Assembly (NCBI RefSeq): GCF_022513635.1
Contig: NZ_JAKWBL010000001.1
Coordinates: forward strand, 1,178,001-1,242,000
Length of the DNA stretch: 64,000 nt
Direction: 5' to 3'
DNA from: Paraniabella ginsengisoli
Lineage (GTDB): Bacteria; Bacteroidota; Bacteroidia; Chitinophagales; Chitinophagaceae
Made by a program: the position numbers and the translations under genes. Positions 43,761-53,003 of this stretch are shown one piece after another; positions within the stretch are counted from its first letter, which is position 1, and the number at the start of each line of letters is the position of its first letter. The notes under the pieces are model-generated. The model worked only from the letters and a program-made list of their open reading frames with translations. It did not search any database and had not been told where the DNA came from.

Positions 43761-44819
43761 TTAATTTTTTAGTAAATGTTTTTGATATAAATGCAGAGCT
43801 TCTATACATAAGCCGGTAGTGGCTTCTTCAGAACCCCAAACTAGTATCCTGGCAGGGCCCGATGCCAATTCATGCCGCCGCCATTCTCCGGTATGCGCTT
43901 GCAGTTCAACCAGGCGTTCCGCATATTGTCCAATTTTTTCAGATGTACTACCTATATTAAGTAAGGCTGAAATAGCTAATCCAATTTCAACATCGCACTC
44001 ATGAAAAGTTTTTCTTTTACTAATTTCTTCGAATATTCTATCTTGTAATATGTCTCGAGTTTCATTTAAGTCAGGAATATTTAATTTAAACAGCCTTGAT
44101 AAAAAGTAATAATATACCAGCCGATTTATGTACCATTTTTCGGATTCCAGTTCTTGATTTTGTTTAATAATATCAATAATGTATTTAACAACCGGCTGAG
44201 TTATTTTATTATATCCTAAGTAGCATGTAATGTTGCTGTTGACAATAAGGTCGATATCATTTCTTCTATGATCTCTCTGAGTCCAATATAGTAAAGTCTT
44301 AATTGGGCTTTTAAGTTCTCTGGCTATCAAACGCCAGTAAGTACGCGAATATTTTAAAAAGTTGCCATGAAGGGTAAACCATGTATAGAATAAGCCATTC
44401 TTTGCACGATTCATCAGTAACATAGGCGTATTATCGGGGAATGTGACTTTTCTTGCTTTTAAGAACGCAGAAATTAAAGCTGTGTCGTCTGTATCAGGCG
44501 GCAAATATTTATATAAATGATGCCATCTTGTAAAATATTGCCAAACGCCTCCTCTCATCATTTGATAAGTTAAGAACCCTGTTGCTTTGGTAAGCATGTG
44601 TTCAACTTCAGGCCTGTTCTGAAAGGGTAATAAACAGCTGCCGATTATTGCGGTAATACACGTAACACTATCGGGTACACACCATTCCTGCATGGCTTCG
44701 TCAGGTGCAATATAACATACAAATTCTCCATTGGGAAACTGGTGGTGATAAAGGTAATTGATGCCCTTATTTATAGAAGTATCAATTTTTTCCAGAAGGT
44801 CACATTTTGCAGATACCAT
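43761..44819 (-). CDS. Terpene-cyclase/squalene-hopene-cyclase-like toroid protein with DxDD motif
   Basis: 352 aa, intact. Repeated helices with toroid-like turns: INYLYHHQFPNGEFVCY, GVWQYFTRWH and AHTGEWRRHELASGP followed by GSEEATTGLCIEALHLYQ. Near residues 116-122 it reads PPDTDDTALI, matching the D-x-D-D-T-A acid motif of class II terpene cyclases. The protein is half the size of squalene-hopene cyclase, so one alpha-alpha barrel at most. The operon also holds ispE and UbiA, which supports an isoprenoid substrate. It could instead be a non-catalytic prenyltransferase-repeat protein. Confidence 0.62.
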   Translation of the reverse strand: MVSAKCDLLEKIDTSINKGINYLYHHQFPNGEFVCYIAPDEAMQEWCVPDSVTCITAIIGSCLLPFQNRPEVEHMLTKATGFLTYQMMRGGVWQYFTRWHHLYKYLPPDTDDTALISAFLKARKVTFPDNTPMLLMNRAKNGLFYTWFTLHGNFLKYSRTYWRLIARELKSPIKTLLYWTQRDHRRNDIDLIVNSNITCYLGYNKITQPVVKYIIDIIKQNQELESEKWYINRLVYYYFLSRLFKLNIPDLNETRDILQDRIFEEISKRKTFHECDVEIGLAISALLNIGSTSEKIGQYAERLVELQAHTGEWRRHELASGPARILVWGSEEATTGLCIEALHLYQKHLLKN

Positions 44820-44871
44820 TAGGGGCCAACAGATTTAGAAGTAAACAGTTTGGGTTTTAGAAGTACCAAAA

Positions 44872-45683
44872 TTATGGAATAATCCTCTTAGTAAAATAGT
44901 TACTGGAAAGATTAAGGTTAACATTTGTATCTTTCTCAAATAATCCATAAACTGTACTTCCACTACCACTGAGTGCCGCAAATACAGCTCCAGCCTGATA
45001 TAGTTGATTTTTGACAGCAGCAATTTCAGGATAAGCATTAAAAACGACAGGCTCAAAGTCGTTGAAAATAAACTCCTTCCATTCTATTATCGGTTTCTGT
45101 ATGCTTGTTTGTAAATCGTGTGTTGGGTGAGCTGGCTTTAACTGGCCAAATGCCCATGGTGTAGAAATATGAATGCCAGGATTAATAATGATAATTTGAT
45201 AACCCGATAAATCGACCGGTACTTTTTCAAAAATTTCACCGCGCCCTCTTGCAATTACGGGCATATTTACAATGAAAAAGGGCAATCACTGCCAAGTTGT
45301 AAAGCATAATTGATAAGTTCGTTAGTTGATATGTTAAGGTGGTATTTTTCATTTAAGGCTTTCAAAGCGTAAGCTCCATTAGCGCTGCCTGCACCAAGTC
45401 CTGCGCCTGCCGGTATATTTTTTAGTAGATGAAAGTGTACTGGCGGCAGGTTATTAAAATCTTTCTTTAAAAGTTGCCATGCTTTTAATACGATATTATT
45501 TTCAGAACCACCCGGAATTGGCAGGCCTAAAACAGAGATATTATTTTCGTTGGATTCGGTCAACTCTAAAACATCATAAACAGGAAGGGGATAGAAAATA
45601 GTTTCTATACTGTGATAACCATCAGGGCGCTTGCCTGTAATGTATAAGCCAATGTTTATTTTGCAATTAGAAAAACGAATCAA
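44872..45683 (-). CDS. ispE: 4-diphosphocytidyl-2-C-methyl-D-erythritol kinase (one frameshift)
   Basis: 270 aa after correction. GHMP kinase: motif 1 KINIGLYITGKRPDGYH, ATP loop PAGAGLGAGSANGA and motif 3 SGSGSTVYGLF. The A run of 5 at 45275-45279 needs 6; this gives SDCPFFIVNMPVIARGRGE. It catalyses the fourth step of the MEP route to isoprenoids. It stands at the head of the minus-strand run of cyclase-like, exporter, glycosyltransferase and UbiA genes, 52 bp upstream of the cyclase-like start. Confidence 0.95.
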
Positions 45684-45755
45684 AATAGATATCCAATTTA
45701 TGATGTAGAATTTATGATATATCAGAAGTCCTACATCCTACATCCGACATAATTT

Positions 45756-46355
45756 CTATTTCTTTTTCCGGCTGTTAAGTTCGTCTCTGATTGCTATGGC
45801 TTTGATATAATCTTCACTTTCCAATACATCGTTTAACAGCTTGTTCAGTTCGTCAATACTCATGGTTTTTAAGTCATCTTTTGAGCCTTCAGTTGTAATA
45901 CTTCCAAGAACTTCTGCTGGTTCCTCGGTTGTTGTCTGCCCTTTATCATCCATAATAATACCTGCATTACTAAGAATGTTTTCGTATGTGTAAATAGGGC
46001 AACCAAAGCGAACTGCTAATGCTATAGCGTCAGAAGTCCTGCTGTCAATTTCAATTGTGTCACTATCTGAGGAGCACACAAGTTTACTGAAAAAGATGCC
46101 TTCCTGTAAATCTGAAATAATAATTTCATGCAGGTCAATAGAAAAAGCCGTCATAAAATTTTTCATCAGGTCGTGCGTAAGTGGCCGACTGGGATTCATT
46201 TTTTCTAAAGCCACAGCAATGGCCTGTGCTTCAAAACCGCCAATTACGATCGGCAATCTGCGTAAACCATTTACTTCTCCCAACACAACAGCATAAGAAT
46301 GTGTTTGCGTGATGCTATGAGATAATGCAACAACTTCCAGTTCTATTTTTTTCAT
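45756..46355 (-). CDS. Bifunctional nuclease domain (DUF151) protein with UVR motif
   Basis: 199 aa, intact. The DUF151 core spans residues 1-130 (VVLGEVNGLRRLPIVIGGFEAQAIA, then SRTSDAIALAVRFGCPIYTYE). A C-terminal UVR-like coiled coil (about 160-197: IDELNKLLNDVLESEDYIKA) is characteristic of the Bacteroidota members. Homologues show RNase and DNase activity; the cellular role here is unknown. The gene precedes ispE by 72 bp on the same strand and may be in its operon. Confidence 0.9.
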   Translation of the reverse strand: MKKIELEVVALSHSITQTHSYAVVLGEVNGLRRLPIVIGGFEAQAIAVALEKMNPSRPLTHDLMKNFMTAFSIDLHEIIISDLQEGIFFSKLVCSSDSDTIEIDSRTSDAIALAVRFGCPIYTYENILSNAGIIMDDKGQTTTEEPAEVLGSITTEGSKDDLKTMSIDELNKLLNDVLESEDYIKAIAIRDELNSRKKK

Positions 46356-46391
46356 AAAAATAAGTCACGAAACTAAGGATTTTTAGGCATT

Positions 46392-46419
46392 AAAAAAGCT
46401 AATGAATCATCATTAGCTT
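46392..46419 (-). terminator. Rho-independent terminator of etfBA
   Basis: Ten-bp stem AAGCTAATGA / TCATTAGCTT with loop ATCA, followed on the minus strand by six U. It lies between the etfA stop and the nuclease gene start. Confidence 0.85.
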
Positions 46420-46450
46420 AACATAATCTCATTTATTTTAATGTGATTTA

Positions 46451-47403
46451 TTAAAGTTGTTTTATAGCCTCTGTTAACTTTGGAACTACATCGAACAGAT
46501 CGCCTACGATACCGTAATCGGCTGCTTTAAAGAAAGGTGCTTCCGCGTCTTTATTAATAACAACGATCACTTTACTCCGGTTTACGCCGGCCAGATGCTG
46601 AATAGCGCCGGAGATACCAACGGCAATGTAAAGATTGGGAGCAATAGCACCACCTGTTTGTCCCACGTGTTCATTGTGCGGACGCCAGTGTGCATCGGCG
46701 ACAGGTCGGCTACAAGCAAGAGCGGCGTGTAACTCTTTAGCAAGATCTTCCAATATCCCCCAATTTTCAGGTCCTTTCATACCACGTCCGCCACTAACTA
46801 CAACCTCTGCTTCAGCTAAAGGCACTTCACCACTTTGTTTGGTGACATTGGTTACTTTTATTTTTGGTTGATCTACAGAAATATTCAATTCAACTACTTC
46901 AGCTGTCCCTTCACCAGTTTCTATTTTAAATGCATTTGGATTTAGTGAAATGATTTTTACAGGCGTTGCAATATTTACACTTGCAAATGCTTTTCCTGAA
47001 AAAACACTTTTTTAACTACAAATCCATCGCTGGTTTCGGGAAGGGATACAGCACCGGCAACCAAACCTGCTTTCAAACTTGCTGAAAGTCTGGGTGCAAC
47101 TGCTTTTCCATCTGTATTGTTAGAAAAGACAATAACGCTGGCATTTGTTTGTTCAGCAACTTGTGCGATGGCATTGGTATAAACCTGGGCATCAAAATGT
47201 TTCAGAGATTCATTTTTAGCTTGATGAACTTTGGTAATTCCATATTTACCAAGTGCTACTAAATCCTCTGTTGTGGGTGCTAATACTATGCCGTGTGCTT
47301 CCACACCTAATTGTTTTGCAACTTGTGTACCATAAGTAAGCGATTCAAGCGAAGTTTTTTTTACGCTGCCGTCTTCGGCTATATCTATAAATATTAATAC
47401 CAT
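46451..47403 (-). CDS. etfA: Electron transfer flavoprotein alpha subunit (one frameshift)
   Basis: 317 aa after correction. The C-terminal FAD-binding domain has VVVSGGRGMKGPENW and GQTGGAIAPNLYIAVGISG. The run of 6 A at 46999-47004 needs 7, giving VVKKVFFSGKAFASVNIATP and joining both parts. With EtfB it passes electrons from acyl-CoA dehydrogenases to the quinone pool. It follows etfB by 109 bp. Confidence 0.95.
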
Positions 47404-47480
47404 AATGTTTGAATTTCTAAATGATAAACTATAAATTCTAAGTCAGAAATTTAAATAGAAGTTACCGATTGGCGTTTAGC

Positions 47481-47510
47481 AGTCAACGGTCAACTTTCAT
47501 CTGTCAACTT
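47481..47510. repeat. GTCAAC-rich intergenic repeat between etfB and etfA
   Basis: AGTCAACGGTCAACT and CTGTCAACTT in direct orientation. Same word family as 1354-1400, in another gap within an apparent operon. Confidence 0.5.
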
Positions 47511-47512
47511 CT

Positions 47513-48256
47513 TCAAATTACTTTCGCTTCTTCTCTCAAAAGCTTTGCAAGTTCAGCAACGTTGTCAGCATCAATAAGCTTTACGCCTGCTTTAGCTGGC
47601 GGTAAACTAAACTCAGTTATACTGGTTAGCGCATCAACAGCAACCGGCTCAACCACTTTTAATGGTTTTGTGCGTGCGGCCATTATGCCCCTCATGTTGG
47701 GAATGCGTTGTTCGGCCATTCCTTTATTGCAACTTACAACAACCGGCAGACTTACTTCGCAAACCTCTTCACCACCTTCTATCTCCCGGGTTACAGTAGC
47801 TGTGGTGCCGTTTAATTCGAATTTTGTAGCTAGCGAAACATAAGGTAAGTCTATTAATTCGGCCACCATACCGCCAACAGAACTTCCGTTGTAATCAATG
47901 GTTTCTTTGCCTGTGAAGATCAGATCATAAGCGCCATCTTTGGCTACCGCTGCAATTTGTGAGGCAATTGAAAAGCTATCTGCGCTTTCTGTATTTACCC
48001 TGATTGCTTCGTCGCCACCCAACGCTAGCGCTTTTCTAATGATGGCATCTGCATCAGGCGTACCAACAGTTATTAAATGAATAACTGTAGAAGCATCTGC
48101 TTCTTTTAACTCAATAGCTCTTACCAATGCATAGTATTCATCATTTGGATTGATGATCCATTGTACACTGCTTGCGTCAAATTTCGTGTTGTTATCGGTG
48201 AAGGCTATTTTTGCCGTTGTATCCGGCGTTTTGCTAATACATACCAGTATTTTCAT
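47513..48256 (-). CDS. etfB: Electron transfer flavoprotein beta subunit
   Basis: 247 aa, intact. Starts MKILVCISKTPDTTAKI; AMP-binding fold with NPNDEYYALVRAIELKE, ITVGTPDADAIIRKALALGG and DLIFTGKETIDYNGSSVGG. The last is the AMP/FAD-adjacent loop conserved in EtfB. It forms the heterodimer with EtfA downstream and is the first gene of this unit. Confidence 0.96.
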   Translation of the reverse strand: MKILVCISKTPDTTAKIAFTDNNTKFDASSVQWIINPNDEYYALVRAIELKEADASTVIHLITVGTPDADAIIRKALALGGDEAIRVNTESADSFSIASQIAAVAKDGAYDLIFTGKETIDYNGSSVGGMVAELIDLPYVSLATKFELNGTTATVTREIEGGEEVCEVSLPVVVSCNKGMAEQRIPNMRGIMAARTKPLKVVEPVAVDALTSITEFSLPPAKAGVKLIDADNVAELAKLLREEAKVI

Positions 48257-48410
48257 CCGTGTTAATATTTAGGTTTGTTAGTCAGATGGAAGTGGCTTTG
48301 TAAACTAATTAGTAAAGAGTTTGTATACCATATTTCATTTGACAATAATATAAAAAAGGTTGTTTATGCAACTAAAACAAAGATAATGGATATTGATAGA
48401 AAAAGCAAAC

Positions 48411-48533
48411 GATGTACAATGTACGATGTATGAAAACTGATATGCGTACAGCGTACAACATACATCGGATACAAACAGATGAGGCATATTCCAAAGCACA
48501 AGCGAGCGTGGCAATATCGATGCTATTTATTTA
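48411..48533. repeat. Intergenic repeat cluster: GTAC-rich words and a GCACAAGCGAGCGTGGCAA copy
   Basis: 48411-48431 GATGTACAATGTACGATGTAT and 48443-48468 (GCGTACAGCGTACAACATAC...) are partly inverted; a similar GTACATTATACATCGTACAT is at 12371. 48496-48514 is the second copy of the 11718 repeat, with similar flanking bases for about 45 bp. 48257-48554 otherwise holds no gene. Confidence 0.6.
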
Positions 48534-48554
48534 CTGATGATTAAATAAAAAAGA

Positions 48555-48866
48555 ATGTCAAGAATTGATCAAATAAGTGAGTTACTAAAGGAGAATCCTG
48601 CTGACAGTTTTTTGCAACATGCGTTGGCGTTGGAGTATATAAAAACAAATCTGGATGATGAGGCAAAAAATATTTTTGAAAAATTGTTGTTGGATAATCC
48701 TGACTATGTGGGCAGCTATTATCATTTGGCCAAATTATACGAAAGGTTGGGGGAGGAGCAGGAGGCCATTAAAATATATGAGCGAGGAATGGATGTGGCG
48801 AAAAATCTGAATGAACAACACGCTTACAACGAACTGAAAAGTGCGTATGAATATTTGATTTATTAA
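48555..48866 (+). CDS. Small TPR protein
   Basis: 103 aa, intact. Two TPR repeats are visible (FLQHALALEYIKTNLDDEA and YVGSYYHLAKLYERLGEEQE). A cytoplasmic adaptor-like protein with no catalytic domain. It ends 12 bp before tilS, so the two are probably co-transcribed. Confidence 0.85.
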   Translation: MSRIDQISELLKENPADSFLQHALALEYIKTNLDDEAKNIFEKLLLDNPDYVGSYYHLAKLYERLGEEQEAIKIYERGMDVAKNLNEQHAYNELKSAYEYLIY

Positions 48867-48878
48867 ATTTTAAACATT

Positions 48879-50199
48879 TTGTTAGACCGATTTATTTCTT
48901 ATATCCATCAAAATAATCTTTTTACCAAAAAAGATAAATTACTTGTTGCAACGAGTGGTGGCGTGGATTCTGTGGTGTTGTGCCATTTGTGCAAGAATGC
49001 CGGTTTTGATTTTGCTATAGCGCATTGCAATTTTCAATTACGAGGGGATGCTAGTGAACGGGACGAAAAATTTGTTCAGAATTTTGCAAATCAATTACAG
49101 GTTGCTTTTTACTCCGTAAGGTTCGATACTAAACAGTATGCTCAGGAAAATAAGTTGTCAACACAAGTAGCGGCTCGTGACTTACGTTATGAGTGGTTCG
49201 AAAAAATCAGATCAGAGAATGGCTTTGATTTTATATTAACAGCACATCATGCTGATGATAATATTGAAACAGTGTTGATGAATTTTTTCGGGGTACAGGA
49301 ATTAATGGACTAACGGGAATAAAAGTAACAAACGGGCATATTCGCAGACCTTTGCTATTTGCCAAAAAAACAGAATTGGAAACTTATTTACAAGATAACC
49401 AGCTGTTATTTGTGCAAGACGAAAGTAACCTGCATGATGATTACACCAGGAATTATTTTAGGAATACGATTCTTCCATTAATAACTAAAGTTTACCCGGA
49501 AGCACAACAGAATATATTGAACAATATTGAAAAGTTTAAGGAGGTTGAAACCCTTTATAGGAAAGAGGTTCAGCGCCTTGAAAAAAAATAATGACAAGGA
49601 GCGGAAACGATATTTTGATTCCTGTGATGTTGCTTAAAAAGACTCCAGGCCTTCGAACCGTTTTGTTGGAATTGCTAAAACCTTTTGGGTTTAATGCCCC
49701 ACAATTGCCAGATCTGATTCGCATGCTCGACAGCGATTCAGGTAAATATATGTTATCGGCTTCGCATCGTATTTTGAAAGATCGAAAGCACCTTATTATT
49801 TCTTCTTTAAAAACTATTGATAATGCTGTAATTGTTATAGAAAATGAAGGTTCGTTTGCCTTTGCAAATGGAATGATAAAATTAATAAAGGAAGAAAGTA
49901 ATGTTGTTGAAAAAAGTGAATACACCGCTGTTTTAGATGCAGCCCGTATTCAGTATCCTTTATTACTAAGGCCCTGGAAAATGGGCGATTATTTTTATCC
50001 GCTGGGAATGACAAAGAAAAAGAAATTGTCAAGATTTCTTATTGATAAGAAATTGTCATTGACGGATAAGGAGAAGGTTTGGGTAATTGAAATGAACAAG
50101 AAAATAATATGGGTGGTGGGTTTAAGAATTGATGACCGGTTTAAAATAACAGACAATACCAAATCGATTCTTAAAATATCATTTATAACTGCATCATAA
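48879..50199 (+). CDS. tilS: tRNA(Ile)-lysidine synthase (two frameshifts)
   Basis: 440 aa after correction. PP-loop ATPase motif SGGVDS (near residue 26), FILTAHHADDNIETVLMNFF and a C-terminal TilS domain ending in RIDDRFKITDNTK. T6 at 49283-49288 needs 7 (restores NFFRGTGINGLTGI), and A8 at 49581-49588 needs 9 (restores RLEKKIMTRSGNDILIP). The only available start is TTG at 48879. It converts the wobble C of the CAU tRNA to lysidine, an essential step. Confidence 0.93.
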
Positions 50200-50202
50200 A
50201 TA

Positions 50203-50259
50203 TTAGCCACGAATGCACGAATAAATACATTTTTATAACATTCGTGCATTCGTGGCTAA
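50203..50259. terminator. Long inverted repeat between tilS and galM, likely bidirectional terminator or REP-like
   Basis: Perfect 20-bp arms (TTAGCCACGAATGCACGAAT and its complement) around a 17-base AT-rich loop, between convergent genes. Part of the arm (GCCACGAATGCAC) recurs at 13010. Confidence 0.7.
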
Positions 50260-50273
50260 CTATAATAAAGAAT

Positions 50274-51414
50274 TTATTTAAACTTATAAATAGTAGTTGT
50301 TTTATAAACGTCTCCAGGTTTTAATGTAGTTGTTGGGAAAGACGGTACGTTTGGAGAATTAGGTAGTGCTGCGTTTCCAGGCAAAGTGCCGTGCGATGAT
50401 CGTCCTTAGTACCGTATTTTAAAGTCTTTTCACTATTCATGAAATTACCTCCATAAAACTGTAATCCTGGCTCTGTCGAAATCACTTCCATTACAATTCC
50501 ACTTTTGTCGCCTGTAACTTCTGCTACTTTTCTAAGGCCTGATCCTTTCGTTACAAAATTGTGATCATATCCTTTACCGTAAACTAATTGCTGGTTATCA
50601 TCATTAACCCTGGCGCCAATTTCCGTAGCTTGTGTAAAATCAAAAGGAGTGCCTTTTACTGCTTCATTTTTGCCAAATGGTATTAAAGTAGAATCAACAG
50701 GAGTGTATTCGTCAGCATTAATATAAAGCTTATGATTGTTGATGGTACCACCACCATTCAGGTTAAAATAAGCATGATTGGTAAGGTTGCAAACTGTCGT
50801 CTTATCAGTAGTTGCTTCGTAATCTATTTTCAATCCCTTGTCTGAAGTAAGCGTGTATAGCACTTTAACATTGAGATTGCCTGGAAAGCCCATTTCGCCA
50901 TCTTTTGAAAGATAGCTCAATTGAAGCGTGCTGTCATTTACCTGAACAGGGTCCCAAACCTGTTCGTGAAATCCTTTGGGGCCACCATGTAAAGTGTTGG
51001 GGCCATTATTTATGGGAAGATTATATTCAACGCCATCCAGGCTAAATTTACCTTTAGCAATACGATTACCGTAACGTCCAATTAATGCACCGAAATTAGT
51101 TCCCGAACGCATACCTTTTAGATCCTCAGATCCTCTTAATACATCAACGATTTTATTATTCTTATCTGGAACTAATAGGTTTACCAGGCGGCCACCATAA
51201 TTGGTTATAGCAGCTTCAAGTCCGTTATTACGTAAATAAAATACGCTAACCATTTTTTCATCTATGGTATCGGCGAAAGCATCATTATCAACTAATTTTA
51301 CCGCGCTGCTATCAGCGCCACTTCCATCTTTGTCAGCTTCGCTTTTGGGTTGTGAGTTACATGAAACAACAGCAACCGACACTACTGTTGCAAAGAGAAA
51401 AAGTACTTTTTCAT
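50274..51414 (-). CDS. galM: Aldose 1-epimerase, predicted lipoprotein (two frameshifts)
   Basis: 380 aa after correction. T5 at 51407-51411 is one short: the fix gives a lipoprotein signal MKKVLFLFATVVSVAVVSC. G2 at 50362-50363 is one short: the fix gives QHYPNSPNVPSFPTTTLKPG and the true stop at 50274. Catalytic His is in LTNHAYFNL and Glu in STEPGLQFYGG. It interconverts sugar anomers, here probably in the periplasm or at the outer membrane, as in Bacteroidota glycan uptake. Not adjacent to the sus genes. Confidence 0.92.
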
Positions 51415-51663
51415 TCGTATGTTTTTTAATATGATTTGTGACGATATTTTGAAACGAGTAAATTAATTATTTTTATTGACCCGGCAGAGGAATATATGGC
51501 ATCTTCGTTGCCACGCTCGGTTTATCGTCCCGATTATAAATCGTCACAATCGTGGCAGTTTACCTGAGCTGAAAGAACATTGTTCAACCTATATAAACGA
51601 CGATTTACAATTCTCGCTACCTAAACAGAAACGCAATATATTCAAATAATTGAAGTAGAACAA

Positions 51664-52334
51664 ATGAGTATAAAATATCAGATAATTAATACCGAAGATG
51701 GTAGCCATACTTTAAAGGTAGCTGGTACAGATATAACCTTTCATTCGACAAAAGGTGCTATACAGGAATCTGATCATGTTTTCATCAAATCGGGTTTCGA
51801 GCATTTTATACAACAGCATCCTTCAAAAAAGCTGTTTCCATCCTGGAAATAGGCTTTGGCACTGGATTGAATGCATTGCTCACCGCAACAACTGCAGCAA
51901 GGTTTAGCAAAAACGTATTGTATCATGCAATTGAATTAAATCCGTTGCCAGCTGAAGTTTACTCCAAATTAAACTATTCGCAAATACTCAAACAGCCAGA
52001 ATTGTATAAGGCGATTATGCAAACAGGTTGGGAGCAAATGCTTTTCATAAGTCCTTTTTTCAAATTGAAAAAGATTAATGATGATCTTTTGAAATATCTA
52101 TTTACGGATCGGATTGACATTATTTATTTCGACCCGTTTGCACCCGAAGATCAGAGTGAAATATGGAGCGACACTATTTATGAAAAGATGTTTAATGTAT
52201 TAAATAATGAAGGTATCCTGATGACCTATTGTTCTAAAAGTGTTGTACGAAAAGCTTTGCAGCAGGCGGGTTTTGCAGTAGAAAAGCTACAAGGGCCAAG
52301 AGGTAAAAGAGAGATTGTACGGGCGGTAAAGTAG
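51664..52334 (+). CDS. mnmD: MnmD-type tRNA 2-thiouridine methyltransferase (one frameshift)
   Basis: 223 aa after correction. A run of 6 A at 51835-51840 needs 7, restoring SKKAVSILEIGFGTGLNALL, the SAM-binding motif I. DIIYFDPFAPEDQSEIW and MTYCSKSVVRKAL are the MnmC1/MnmD signatures. It methylates nm5s2U34 in tRNA. The oxidoreductase MnmC2 domain is absent, as in other monofunctional members. Upstream 51415-51663 holds only repeats, including CGTTGCCACGCTCGG at 51505-51519. Confidence 0.93.
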
Positions 52335-52338
52335 CCCA

Positions 52339-52362
52339 GTCCATCGTCAATTGTCGATGGAC
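52339..52362. repeat. Short inverted repeat between mnmD and DUF4126 gene
   Basis: Arms GTCCATCG and CGATGGAC around TCAATTGT. Convergent gap; related words ATTGACTATTGACCATCGAC at 52986-53005. Confidence 0.55.
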
Positions 52363-52405
52363 GATTGTTGGATCGGTTTCTTTCTAAACCTCTTTAAAAT
52401 CTTTC

Positions 52406-52942
52406 TTATTGTCCAAAAAACAGAACAATAAACCCCAAAGCCATTATAATCGGAATAACAAAACTAAGTATGCTGCCGCCTATAGCGGCTGTGTTCTCTC
52501 CGGTTGCTACAACGGCGTTGCCTGTACCTAATGTTGTTTTGCTACTTAATAAGCGCAACAATCCCGTACCTGAAGCCACTAATCCAGCCCCGCCACCGCC
52601 AGCGATTATACCAGTAACCCATTTAAGCCATTCACTTTCTATAGGTAATACAGAAGTGGCCAGCAAAGTGCCTGCTATAGCTGCCATTGGCGCAGCGATA
52701 GTATCTAGAATGTTATCAATAAATGGAATATAGTAAGCAACGATTTCAAACAGCGTGGCAGCGGCTAAGCAAATAAGGGCGGGTGTTGTTGACAACCAGT
52801 GAAAACTTTCAGCAAAATGAAATAATTCAAACTTGCCTGCTAAACCCGCAATTAACATGGGTACAAATACACGGAAACCACAACAGGCAGCCAGTGCTAT
52901 ACCTAACGCTGTGGCAGTTATTGTTTGAACGTCTATATTCAT
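52406..52942 (-). CDS. DUF4126 membrane protein
   Basis: 178 aa, intact. Glycine- and alanine-rich helices; starts with the conserved ALGIALAACCGFRVFVPML and includes WVTGIIAGGGGAGLVASGT. Five or so membrane segments. No biochemical function is known for the family. Confidence 0.85.
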   Translation of the reverse strand: MNIDVQTITATALGIALAACCGFRVFVPMLIAGLAGKFELFHFAESFHWLSTTPALICLAAATLFEIVAYYIPFIDNILDTIAAPMAAIAGTLLATSVLPIESEWLKWVTGIIAGGGGAGLVASGTGLLRLLSSKTTLGTGNAVVATGENTAAIGGSILSFVIPIIMALGFIVLFFGQ

Positions 52943-53003
52943 CTACAAACAGGTTTTCAGTATAGTAAATATAGCTGATCGTCCATTGACTATTGACCAT
53001 CGA

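Noticed and set aside
52470..52733. Plus-strand ORFs over DUF4126 and similar antisense ORFs over susC, sus D, pnp and glgB
   Set aside because: They are opposite-strand shadows of conserved genes, without export signals, promoters or family motifs.
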